From contig CAZAAT010000028.1 of NCBI GenBank assembly GCA_964483175.1, positions 1-28,187 on the forward strand: 28,187 nt of DNA, written 5' to 3'. The notes beneath the pieces are model-generated. The model ran no database searches. It was not told where the DNA came from and saw nothing but the letters and a program-made list of their open reading frames with translations. This document shows, piece after piece, positions 7,598 to 15,285 of this stretch. A program made the translations under genes and the position numbers. The stretch's first letter is position 1. Every line of letters starts with the position of its first letter. Source of the DNA: JAAYHC01 sp964483175. GTDB lineage: Bacteria; Bacillota; UBA5301.

Positions 7598-8857
7598 CTA
7601 CAAAGTTATTGAGTTGGCAAATTTCGCCGTGACTCCGGCTACTCCTTCGCACAAGCTTTGCTGAGATCGGGCAAGCCGGTCAAAATAACCCTGTGCCTCT
7701 TCGGACTGGGCTGAAGCCACTTGGGCCTGGGCCGAAAACTCCTGGGTAATGGAGGATAAATCATGAGCAGTATTCATCAGCCCATTAATTAAATGAACTG
7801 CTCTTTCCCCCTGGAGTGCCATATCCTCCATCGCCTTGAGGGTTTCATCAGCCTTACGAGTGATTAGGGCTGAACTTTCCCGCCCCTTTTCCTCGACCGC
7901 CCTAACCTCGTGGGCGAAATTTTGGCTTTTCGTCTGCAAGCTTAGTGACTGCTCCACCGAGTGAACCATTCCGTTCAGCGAAGAATTAATCTCCTCGGTT
8001 GCCTTTTGGGTATTTGCCGCCAACTTGCGGATCTCTGCAGCAACAACTGCAAACCCCTTGCCGGCCTCACCGGCTCTTGCTGCTTCAATAGCCGCATTCA
8101 AGGCGAGCAAGTTGGTTTGATCCGCGATCTCCTCGATCATCCTACTCATCTTGGAAATGTTATCGGCTTGAGCAGATAATTCCTTTAAAGCGGCGCTCGA
8201 TTCATCTACCGAGGCAAATAACTGACTAAACAACTCAGAGAGCTTATCCTGTACCTGGCTATTCTCAGCATTGGCCAACGAGAGAGATTCTGTAGCCGTA
8301 CTAACCTCAGCGATTGTCCGGCCCAACTCATTGATCAGCTCGGCTACTGTATTGACATCTTTGGCAAACCCCTCTATCGACCTAGCTTGATCCTCTGATG
8401 CGGAGGCAATTTCCGCGGCAGTACGGACCTGACCGTCTAAGATTCCAACTACATCTTGAATGGTCGCGCGGACCTCCTCACCTCGAACGTTGGTCTCTTG
8501 CTGGCTGGAAAATAAGTCTTGGATCAGTTGGCGCAGCCGGCTCATGCCCTGTACCAATGCACGCTGCATTCTCGCCGGCTCATCGGTGAAAGAACTCTCG
8601 GCCGGAATTCGCGAAAAATCACCATCTTCGAGATAGGTCGCCACCTGCTGAACCTCCCGGATGGGCTGCACAACAGTCCTGGCGATTAACATTGCTGGAA
8701 AATAGCCGGTTAAGATGCCGGCCAAGGTGGCGATCACCCGTAGCTGGGGACTGAAAACCGCCACCAAGAAACAGCCAGTGATGACTGTATATGAAATCAT
8801 CAGGCGCCAAAAAATTGGGAAAGCACGCATAAATCTAATCCATAGCTCGATAATCAT
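7598..8857 (-). CDS. Methyl-accepting chemotaxis protein without extracytoplasmic sensor domain
   Basis: 419 residues. Two closely spaced membrane segments (about 15-36 and 40-60) leave almost no extracellular loop. A HAMP-like region follows (about 60-115), then a long coiled-coil signalling domain. The hairpin tip EIADQTNLLALNAAIEAARAG and GFAVVAAEIRKLA (about 243-280) is the CheA/CheW-binding region shared by all chemoreceptors. The ATG at 8857 is preceded by GTAGGAGGGGG, better than a start 57 bases upstream. With no external ligand domain it probably senses an internal or membrane signal, or partners another protein. No flagellar or che genes are nearby. Confidence 0.92.
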   Translation of the reverse strand: MIIELWIRFMRAFPIFWRLMISYTVITGCFLVAVFSPQLRVIATLAGILTGYFPAMLIARTVVQPIREVQQVATYLEDGDFSRIPAESSFTDEPARMQRALVQGMSRLRQLIQDLFSSQQETNVRGEEVRATIQDVVGILDGQVRTAAEIASASEDQARSIEGFAKDVNTVAELINELGRTIAEVSTATESLSLANAENSQVQDKLSELFSQLFASVDESSAALKELSAQADNISKMSRMIEEIADQTNLLALNAAIEAARAGEAGKGFAVVAAEIRKLAANTQKATEEINSSLNGMVHSVEQSLSLQTKSQNFAHEVRAVEEKGRESSALITRKADETLKAMEDMALQGERAVHLINGLMNTAHDLSSITQEFSAQAQVASAQSEEAQGYFDRLARSQQSLCEGVAGVTAKFANSITL

Positions 8858-8947
8858 CGATTTCCCCCTCCTACTACAAATCCCACCACCTTTTATTCTT
8901 TGTTGTATTGCCATAACCTTCCGTAATTTACATTAATTGTATGAAAA

Positions 8948-9692
8948 TTATTTTAACTTTACCCCGTAAGATTTTGCCTGCTCTACGAGGGCTGCCCAGT
9001 CATCTTCATTGCCCATCTGCTGGTAAACCTGTTTGAGCCGGTAATAAATCTCCTCATTAGCTGGGGCGAGCTTAAGAGCCTTCTGGTACTGATTAAGAGC
9101 CTCAGCGTAGTCTAGGGCAGCTAAGTCCACATCCCCGCGGACCATGAAGAGGCGCGCAGATTCGGCTCCCCCTGCCTTTTCCGCCCGTTCTAAATAGTGC
9201 CGAGCCTGTTCGAGCTCGNNNNNNNNNNTCTCTGAGTGCGATCACTCCTAAATCAATCAGCCTAAAAGCTTGCTCCCCCGAACTGCTTAGCGCCTGCTCG
9301 TAATAATCCTTCGCCCTCAGGTAATCACGTTGGTCAAGGTAAGTACGTCCAATCAAGGCCAACAGGGTCGCTTGTTCCGCCTGATCAATCCGACCGCTGT
9401 TTAGCGCCCGTAAATAAGCCTCCCTAGCCAGCCCAGGCTGGCCATTGGTGCTGAGCAGAAAACCAGATAAGGTCAAAAACTCCTCATCAACTGGAAAACC
9501 ACCCTCTAAGATCTGCGTAACTTCGACTGAGGCCAGCTTGAGCCAGCCAACCTTAATATGGGTTAGGATCGTTGCCAGGCTGGCAGGTGCAGGTGTCTGG
9601 GCACCAACCGTGACTAAATTGACGCCAAATGACAAACTCACCAAAAACAGAAAGATAATAACAACGATAAACCCGCGGTAAATCCGGTTCAC
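8948..9692 (-). CDS. TPR-repeat protein, interrupted by an assembly gap
   Basis: One gene broken by 10 N. The GTG start at 9692 has AAAGGAGGTGA upstream. The N-terminus has a membrane segment (RGFIVVIIFLFLVSLSFGV) and then helical tetratricopeptide repeats such as YLDQRDYLRAKDYYEQALSSSG. Past the gap the reading resumes as ELEQARHYLERAEKAGGAESARLF and continues with ALNQYQKALKLAPANEEIYYRL to the TAA at 8948. The two halves are in different frames as written, so the true gap is not 10 bases (or not a multiple matching it). Probably about 250 residues or more. TPRs mediate protein contacts; the partner is unknown. It is divergent from rqcH. Confidence 0.85.
9219..9228. other. Assembly gap (10 N)
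   Basis: Ten undetermined bases inside the TPR gene. The flanking reading frames do not agree across 10 bases, so the number of N is nominal. Confidence 0.99.
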
Positions 9693-9766
9693 CGGAGTCA
9701 CCTCCTTTATCCTGAAAATATTCAACACCAGCCCTGATACACCTTGTGCTTGGTCGGTTTCCTTAA

Positions 9767-9796
9767 TTGACCAGCCAATTTGCCCGGTGCTATACT
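9767..9796 (+). promoter_or_regulatory. Probable promoter of rqcH
   Basis: TTGACC (9767-9772), 18-base spacer, TATACT (9791-9796), about 24 bases before the ATG at 9820. The 5' UTR would be short and carries AGGAGG. Confidence 0.6.
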
Positions 9797-9819
9797 TGGA
9801 ATATCTAGGAGGTTGCAAT

Positions 9820-11574
9820 ATGTCCTTTAGCGGTCTGTTTATCCAAGGGTTGCTTGATGAGCTGCGCCCAGTACTAACACAGAGTAAGATCGACAAGATT
9901 TATAATTACCAAAACGAAATTCATTTTTGGCTGCGCTCGCCCCTGGGAAAGCAGATACTGGTTGTATCGATTGATTCGCGTAACTATCGCTTGCAGTTAC
10001 TCTCGGCTAAACCAGAGATAACTTACCCGGAGAAGCCGAATAATTTTTGTATGCTCCTCCGCCGATACCTGATCGGCTTGCCTTTAGTTGAGATTACTCA
10101 GCCTGGCCTTGAACGCATCGTTGTCTTAACCTTTGCCGCCGGATACTGTGCAGACCTGCGCCCACGGCAATTCCAATTAGTTTGTGAACTAATGGGTAAA
10201 AACAGTAATCTCCTCTTGCTTGATACGGACAACTTTATTCTAGGTGCCGCCAGACTTAGTTCCGGAAACAAAAATGCCTATCGCGAAGTTGTTCCCGGCG
10301 CCGAATACCTGCGACCACCGGCCCAGAGCAAGCATGACCTATATTCCATCGACTCACCTTACTTTCGCCGAACCGTTCTCTTGGCTCCGCCGACTGAACC
10401 GCTCGTTCAGGTGTTACTGCGCACTGTTCAAGGTCTGGATAAACTATTGGCATCTGAGATTTTGCATCGGTCAGGCCTCACACCACAGCTCACACGGGCT
10501 GAGTTAAAAGATTTTCAGCTCTCACCGTTATGGCAGCAGATCGCAGAACTTCGCCAAATTGGGTTATCCAAACAATGGTCACCCAGCCTTGTTGTCAACT
10601 CCGCCGGTCAGCCAATCGATTTTTCTCCGGTGGCCCTCGCCCAAGAGAATCTTCAGCATACCCCCTCATTTTCGGCACTGCAGGAAACCTACTATCAAAA
10701 TAGCTATCACCAACAAGAGGCGGTCAATCAGAAGGGCGAATTAGCTGAGACTTTAAAACGGGAAATTAAAAAGATTAAGCGCAAAGCCGCTGCACAACAG
10801 AGAGATTTTGAGTCTACCGAAGAGGGTCAAGATTATAAAGATAAAGCCGACCTGATCCTTACCTACCAGCACCTGATTAGACCGGGCCAATCCAGTATTA
10901 CTTTGCCACGGTTTAGCGACAACCAACCGGTAGAGATAGACCTTGACCCAGCTGTGGGAGCAATCACCAATGCCGAAAGATACTATACGCGATATGCCAA
11001 AGCAAAACGGAAACGTGAGCGTTCCCAGCTTGAACTGGCCAAAACCATCGAATATCTTCGTTATCTTGAACAGCTCCAGGAAGACCTGCGCCAACTAGAA
11101 AATAGCGCTGAACTAGTGGCATTAAGTGGTGAACTTGCCTCATTGGGTATCATCAAGGCTAAGCGAAAACCAACTAGCAAAAAAGCAAGTTCTCATCAAC
11201 AAGCTCCCAGGTATAAAATTGTGCAGCTCGCCGATGGAACCGAAATTTTAGTCGGCCGTAACAGCAAGCAAAACGACCTGATTACGATGACCAAAGCTAA
11301 GCCCTCAGACCTCTGGTTTCACGTTAAAAATCGTCCGGGCTCACATGTGATCCTCCGGACCACTCAGGGCGAACCCCCTTCGGAGGAGGCTGTTTTATAT
11401 GCTGCTCGCTTGGCTGCAACCTATAGTAGTGCTTACCAAAGCTCAAAGGTCGAAGTTGATTATACCGAGCGCAAAAATGTCTGGAAACCCAAAGGTGCCA
11501 AACCAGGGATGGTTTTATATGAGAAGTACCGGACGATTATAGTCGAACCGTTTGATCTGACGGAACTTGCCTAG
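9820..11574 (+). CDS. rqcH: RqcH/NFACT ribosome quality-control protein (formerly FbpA)
   Basis: 584 residues: NFACT-N (about 1-200, start MSFSGLFIQGLLDELRPVL), helix-hairpin and coiled-coil middle (KREIKKIKRKAAAQQRDFES), and NFACT-R (about 465-575, with DLWFHVKNRPGSHVIL). Bacterial RqcH binds stalled 50S subunits carrying peptidyl-tRNA and recruits tRNA-Ala to add a C-terminal alanine tail as a degradation signal. The residue pair needed for tRNA binding is Asp-Arg in Bacillus (97/98 from memory); here it appears as Glu98-Arg99 in GLERIV, a conservative change. The ATG at 9820 has AGGAGG upstream. It stands alone between two divergent or unrelated transcription units. Older annotations call it fibronectin-binding; I do not favour that. 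Confidence 0.95.
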   Translation: MSFSGLFIQGLLDELRPVLTQSKIDKIYNYQNEIHFWLRSPLGKQILVVSIDSRNYRLQLLSAKPEITYPEKPNNFCMLLRRYLIGLPLVEITQPGLERIVVLTFAAGYCADLRPRQFQLVCELMGKNSNLLLLDTDNFILGAARLSSGNKNAYREVVPGAEYLRPPAQSKHDLYSIDSPYFRRTVLLAPPTEPLVQVLLRTVQGLDKLLASEILHRSGLTPQLTRAELKDFQLSPLWQQIAELRQIGLSKQWSPSLVVNSAGQPIDFSPVALAQENLQHTPSFSALQETYYQNSYHQQEAVNQKGELAETLKREIKKIKRKAAAQQRDFESTEEGQDYKDKADLILTYQHLIRPGQSSITLPRFSDNQPVEIDLDPAVGAITNAERYYTRYAKAKRKRERSQLELAKTIEYLRYLEQLQEDLRQLENSAELVALSGELASLGIIKAKRKPTSKKASSHQQAPRYKIVQLADGTEILVGRNSKQNDLITMTKAKPSDLWFHVKNRPGSHVILRTTQGEPPSEEAVLYAARLAATYSSAYQSSKVEVDYTERKNVWKPKGAKPGMVLYEKYRTIIVEPFDLTELA

Positions 11575-11727
11575 ATTTACCAAATATTTTATATTTTCTA
11601 AAATCCTGCCTTATTATAACCAATTTTGTGCTTTTGTCAGCAGGGACTTTTCTGTTTTCAGATAATTGTTAAGCTTAGGAAAATACACATTGTATTTCCA
11701 AAACAGAATAAGGGGGAGTATGAAAGA

Positions 11728-12705
11728 ATGCACAAGAAAGCTCTAATTGTTTTGTCGTCTGTCCTTATCGTCTTAGTCGTATCGTGCTTGGCCTTTGCCG
11801 GTTCGGTTAGCGAACAGTGGGCCGGTACAAAGCACAATGCAGCCAACCTTGGTGAAATCACCAGCAACAGCCCGATTATGCGTGACAACTGTATCATCTG
11901 CCATGATGGACAGGGTTTTGCCAACAACGTCACTAAGCGGGCCGATCTCCCGGCTAGTGTCAGAGATACCGCCAACGGTGTCGACTGCTCAGCCTGCCAC
12001 AGCAGCAGAGCCAATGAACTTATGAGATCGGGTGACACCGGTAAATTGGCCAACGGCTACCAGGTTAAAGGTGCCGGCTCCGGTGCTCTATGTATCTTCT
12101 GCCACAACGGCCGTAAAGTTGCCGACCCGGTCGCCAAGCCTGCTCCGCACGCTTCCGCACAAGCTGATGTTGTCTTTGCCTTGTCCGGAGCTACAATCCC
12201 TGGCGTTGCTTACGGCAGTTCACCTCACGGTGCCAACCCTGATACCTGCGTAAGCTGCCATATGGCCGAGTACCAGGGTGTTGTCAACCACACCTTCGAA
12301 GTAATCGACACCCCGGCTTACGTAGAGAAAGCCTGTGCTTCCTGTCACCCGGGCCTCACCGTCGTAAACCGCCTCTCCTTGGCCGACTATGACGGCGATA
12401 AAGTTGTCGAAGGATTCCAAGATGAGGTTCAGGGCTTGATCAATCTGATCAACGACGCGATCGCTGCTAAAGAGGCTGAGCTAGGTGTCACTGGCGGCTA
12501 CTCGCACGGATCATTCCATTGGACCAATGCTGCCGGTGCAGAAGTCGATGTCCCAGTAGCACTGTATAACGCTTACTTCAACGTCACTCTGGTTGAAGAT
12601 GACGGTAGCTTGGGTATCCACAACCCGGCCTACGTAGTCACTCTCCTCCAGAAGACCTACGAAGAGCTCACCGGCAAGCCGGTTCCCAATGCCGCGCTCC
12701 GGTAA
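11728..12705 (+). CDS. Secreted pentaheme c-type cytochrome
   Basis: 325 residues with a signal sequence (MHKKALIVLSSVLIVLVVSCLAFAG). Cleavage is either by signal peptidase I after AFA or, because VVSC fits a lipobox, as a lipoprotein at Cys20. Five CxxCH heme sites are at 55-59 (CIICH), 87-91 (CSACH), 122-126 (CIFCH), 174-178 (CVSCH) and 203-207 (CASCH). Extra histidines (KHN, SPHG, NHTF) are potential distal ligands. A helical C-terminal part ends with GIHNPAYVVTLL, like the HNP helix of NrfA-type and other multiheme cytochromes. The protein would move electrons outside the membrane. GGGGGAG precedes the ATG. A strong terminator follows, and the rnf operon converges on it. Confidence 0.92.
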   Translation: MHKKALIVLSSVLIVLVVSCLAFAGSVSEQWAGTKHNAANLGEITSNSPIMRDNCIICHDGQGFANNVTKRADLPASVRDTANGVDCSACHSSRANELMRSGDTGKLANGYQVKGAGSGALCIFCHNGRKVADPVAKPAPHASAQADVVFALSGATIPGVAYGSSPHGANPDTCVSCHMAEYQGVVNHTFEVIDTPAYVEKACASCHPGLTVVNRLSLADYDGDKVVEGFQDEVQGLINLINDAIAAKEAELGVTGGYSHGSFHWTNAAGAEVDVPVALYNAYFNVTLVEDDGSLGIHNPAYVVTLLQKTYEELTGKPVPNAALR

Positions 12706-12723
12706 GCAACCATTCTAGTTACG

Positions 12724-12749
12724 AAGGCGGGTCACCTGACCCGCCTTTT
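12724..12749 (+). terminator. Terminator after the cytochrome gene, probably shared with rnfA
   Basis: GGCGGGTCA (12726-12734), CC, TGACCCGCC (12737-12745) make a perfect 9-bp stem, extended by AA/TT, followed by TTTT. It lies 19 bases after the cytochrome stop. The stem would also form in the opposite transcript coming from rnfA, although the T-run is weak there. Confidence 0.9.
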
Positions 12750-12785
12750 ACAATTTCCAAATCTTAATAGAAAGCTACCTCCCTA

Positions 12786-13334
12786 TCACAATTTGATCAT
12801 CCCGCAAAACCCACCCAAGCAGAGTGCTAAGATGCCAACGACAATGAAGATCATCGGAACGCCCCGGAAAGACTCCGGAATATTGCTAAAGCGAAGCTCA
12901 TCGCTGATTCCAGCCAAAACTAACAACACCGCCGTTAAGCCAAGACCCGAACCCAAAGCATAGACCAGGCTTTCGAATAGGCCATAGCCTCTACCAATAG
13001 TCAACAGGGCCAAGCCGAGCAGCCCGCTGTTAATGACGCTAAAACTCCCAAAAGGTCTTATCCAACTGCTAGCAAGTCGAACCGTCGCCGCGATAACCAG
13101 TAGTATCACGATTGGTCTCCCAAACCAGATCTCGAATGGTGCTAATACGAGGGACTCCACTAGATAGACGATCGGAGTAGCTATCACCATAATCAAGGTA
13201 GTGAACAAGCCCAGTCTAGCAACCTCACGTAAGTTGACAGCCTCATCCGGCAAGGTATCCAAGCCGAGATAACGGCTTAACAGCAGATTATCTACGAAGA
13301 TCGAGCCGAGACAGATAAGCAATAGTTCTTTCAC
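12786..13334 (-). CDS. rnfA: Rnf complex membrane subunit RnfA
   Basis: 182 residues, about six membrane segments. It is homologous to NqrE, and RnfA/RnfE share a cluster-binding membrane core that passes electrons across the membrane. Signature features are the N-terminal LLLICLGSIFVDNLLLSRYLG and the C-terminal ESFRGVPMIFIVVGILALCLGGFCGM. The Cys in GGFCGM and one in the first helix (LICLG) fit the conserved intramembrane cysteines. The start is GTG at 13334 with AGGAGG 7 bases upstream, inside the rnfE 3' end (47-base overlap). It is the last gene of the operon: rnfB, normally next, is missing here. Confidence 0.95.
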   Translation of the reverse strand: MKELLLICLGSIFVDNLLLSRYLGLDTLPDEAVNLREVARLGLFTTLIMVIATPIVYLVESLVLAPFEIWFGRPIVILLVIAATVRLASSWIRPFGSFSVINSGLLGLALLTIGRGYGLFESLVYALGSGLGLTAVLLVLAGISDELRFSNIPESFRGVPMIFIVVGILALCLGGFCGMIKL

Positions 13335-13836
13335 CGCAAACCCTCCTGCTCACTGCGGCAATTACCCCTAAGAGCAACCCAAAACTCAGAAAGCCTCCAG
13401 GCGCCGATGAGGCCAGCGGGGTTTGCCGACCGAAAATCTCCCGTACTCCACCTACCACACCTAATAGTCCAAGATAGTAGCCGCCCCCGATGAAAGCCCA
13501 GATCAACGAAGACCAGTGCTTACCCAAGCCTTTTTCGAGCGCATCAACGCTGAGAAGCAGACAGCTCACTGTGGCCAGTGGCAAATAGATTCCCAACTGT
13601 TGTCGTTGTTCTGCAAAGAGCATCGTCAGATAAAGATCGGCCAAGCCGATCACAGTTCCGACAATAATGATGTGGCAAGCCCTGCGCGAATCAGGTGGTA
13701 GATAGCGTTGGATTAATCCAAAAATCAGGGTCGCAATCAGGGTAGTCACCAGGACTATCAAACCCATCAGCAGGCCGATTTTCCAAGTGGTAGCCACTAC
13801 AAGAAGTGGACATAACCCAAGTATCAGTTTCTTCAT
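13288..13836 (-). CDS. rnfE: Rnf complex membrane subunit RnfE
   Basis: 182-residue, six-helix membrane subunit, homologous to NqrD and paired with RnfA. Recognisable parts are ILGLCPLLVVATTWKIGLLMG at the N-terminus and VSCLLLSVDALEKGLGKHWSSLIWAFIGGGYYLGLLG, ending with APGGFLSFGLLLG. Cysteines in LGLCPL and SCLLL are candidates for the intramembrane cluster. The ATG overlaps the rnfG stop (TAATG) and has GAGGTGA upstream, so coupling is tight. Confidence 0.95.
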   Translation of the reverse strand: MKKLILGLCPLLVVATTWKIGLLMGLIVLVTTLIATLIFGLIQRYLPPDSRRACHIIIVGTVIGLADLYLTMLFAEQRQQLGIYLPLATVSCLLLSVDALEKGLGKHWSSLIWAFIGGGYYLGLLGVVGGVREIFGRQTPLASSAPGGFLSFGLLLGVIAAVSRRVCGERTIAYLSRLDLRR

Positions 13837-14360
13837 TACGATTCACCTCGGTAAGCAGCTAAGACTTGCCTAACTGAACTGTCGACTATTTCCGCCACAG
13901 CCTGACTGGAGACCGTAGCTCCGGAGATTGCATCAATTTGCTTGAAATCATCCACCATCTTGCCGGAGAACTGGTCGGTAAATTCCGGAGCGGTAATTCG
14001 ATCGCCCAAACCTGGGGTTTCCGTCTGGGAGATGATTTCAACCTTCATGACCCGTCCAGAGTGCGGGTCTAAAGCTACCATCACTTCAATGGGTCCACAA
14101 AATCCATCCGCTACAGCCGTGAACGCCAGGCCAACCACTTCCCCATTCACATCCTTGGCTTCGTGTACGACCAAAGCGCCACATTCTAGGGGAGCAAAAC
14201 TTATGGCCTGTGGCAGAACCATCTGGAAAGGCGAAGGGCCGCTATCTTCGAGGCGCGCGTCAGCAATTTGGTGAATTAAGAGATAGCCGCTGCCCAGTAC
14301 ACCAAATGAACAAAGAGCAACAATCCCGATAGCCAGAAGACTCTTGGCTTTTTCATGCAC
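13836..14360 (-). CDS. rnfG: Rnf complex FMN-binding subunit RnfG
   Basis: 174 residues: one N-terminal membrane helix (about 8-30), then an extracytoplasmic FMN domain. The covalent FMN site is SGATVSS (146-152), with Thr149 as the predicted attachment residue. TETPGLGDRI is also typical of RnfG/NqrC. The FMN-transferase ApbE that loads it is not in the window. The start is GTG at 14360, overlapping the rnfD stop by 8 bases. Confidence 0.95.
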   Translation of the reverse strand: MHEKAKSLLAIGIVALCSFGVLGSGYLLIHQIADARLEDSGPSPFQMVLPQAISFAPLECGALVVHEAKDVNGEVVGLAFTAVADGFCGPIEVMVALDPHSGRVMKVEIISQTETPGLGDRITAPEFTDQFSGKMVDDFKQIDAISGATVSSQAVAEIVDSSVRQVLAAYRGES

Positions 14361-15285
14361 GACCTCTCACCTCCCCAAAAACTCGTGGCGTCGTAATTTT
14401 ATTGATTAGGGGGGTCAGGGCATTCATTAGCAAAATCGAATAGGATACCCCTTCCGGCAACCCTCCGAATCGCCTAATCAGAACGACAACCACCCCCGCC
14501 CCGATAGCAAATATCCAACGCCCCGGCTTGGTTATCGGGCAGGTAACCAGATCAGTGGCCATAAAAAAGGCCCCGAGCATCAACCCACCCGTGCAGAGCT
14601 GCAACAATGGATTGCCTCCCATAAAACCCGATAATACCGCAACACTACCGAGATAACCAACCGGAATTCGCCAGTCTATGACTTTACGCCAGAGTAAAAA
14701 GATGCCTCCAATTAGAATAGCGACCACCGACGTTTCCCCGATGCATCCGAGTACATTGCCCAGAAGCAAATCGCCAAACGGTGGCGGGTTGCCCAGCTCT
14801 ATTAGTCCTATCGGGGTGGCAGTAGTTACAGCATCTGCCATGATCCCGCCAAGAGGCTGCCAGGAAGTCATCTCCAACGGATAGGCCGCTGCCAAAACCA
14901 CCCGCCCGATTAGGGCTGGGTTAAAGGGATTTTCCCCTAAACCACCAAAAAGTTGTTTACCAAGTGCTATAGCCATAAATGATCCAAAAACGGCGTGTCC
15001 GAGCGGAAAGCCCGGTGGGAGGTTGAGGGCTAATAATAATCCGGTGATGACCGCGCTGCCATCAGTTATCGTTACCGGCTGACGCCGCAGCAGTTGACAG
15101 GCTGCTTCGGTCAAACAGGCGGCTGCGACCGATACCAACATTAACCATAGGGCGTGGACTCCAAAGAGGATTACCCCCGCCAATACCGCTGGTAATAAAG
15201 CTACCAGCACCGAATACATAATTTTGGCTGTACTGTCCGGGTCAAGCAGATGCGGCGCTGGCCGGACTACTAGTTTGGTTAGCAT
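14353..15285 (-). CDS. rnfD: Rnf complex membrane subunit RnfD
   Basis: 310-residue polytopic subunit, homologous to NqrB, believed to form part of the ion path. It begins with the usual APHL motif, and TDGSAVITGLLLALNLPP, GGLGENPFNPALIGRV and MGAFFMATDLVT-like blocks follow. The FMN attachment region reads DAVTTATPIG, with Thr157 the likely ligand. The ATG at 15285 has GGGGAGG upstream and lies inside the rnfC 3' end (44-base overlap). Whether this Rnf pumps sodium or protons cannot be told from sequence alone. Confidence 0.95.
   Translation of the reverse strand: MLTKLVVRPAPHLLDPDSTAKIMYSVLVALLPAVLAGVILFGVHALWLMLVSVAAACLTEAACQLLRRQPVTITDGSAVITGLLLALNLPPGFPLGHAVFGSFMAIALGKQLFGGLGENPFNPALIGRVVLAAAYPLEMTSWQPLGGIMADAVTTATPIGLIELGNPPPFGDLLLGNVLGCIGETSVVAILIGGIFLLWRKVIDWRIPVGYLGSVAVLSGFMGGNPLLQLCTGGLMLGAFFMATDLVTCPITKPGRWIFAIGAGVVVVLIRRFGGLPEGVSYSILLMNALTPLINKITTPRVFGEVRGRA

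Noticed and set aside
9219..9228. True frameshift in the TPR gene
   Set aside because: The break coincides exactly with the N run, so it is an assembly artefact until closed.
9820..11574. Fibronectin-binding adhesin
   Set aside because: No export signal; full NFACT-N/coiled-coil/NFACT-R layout of RqcH.
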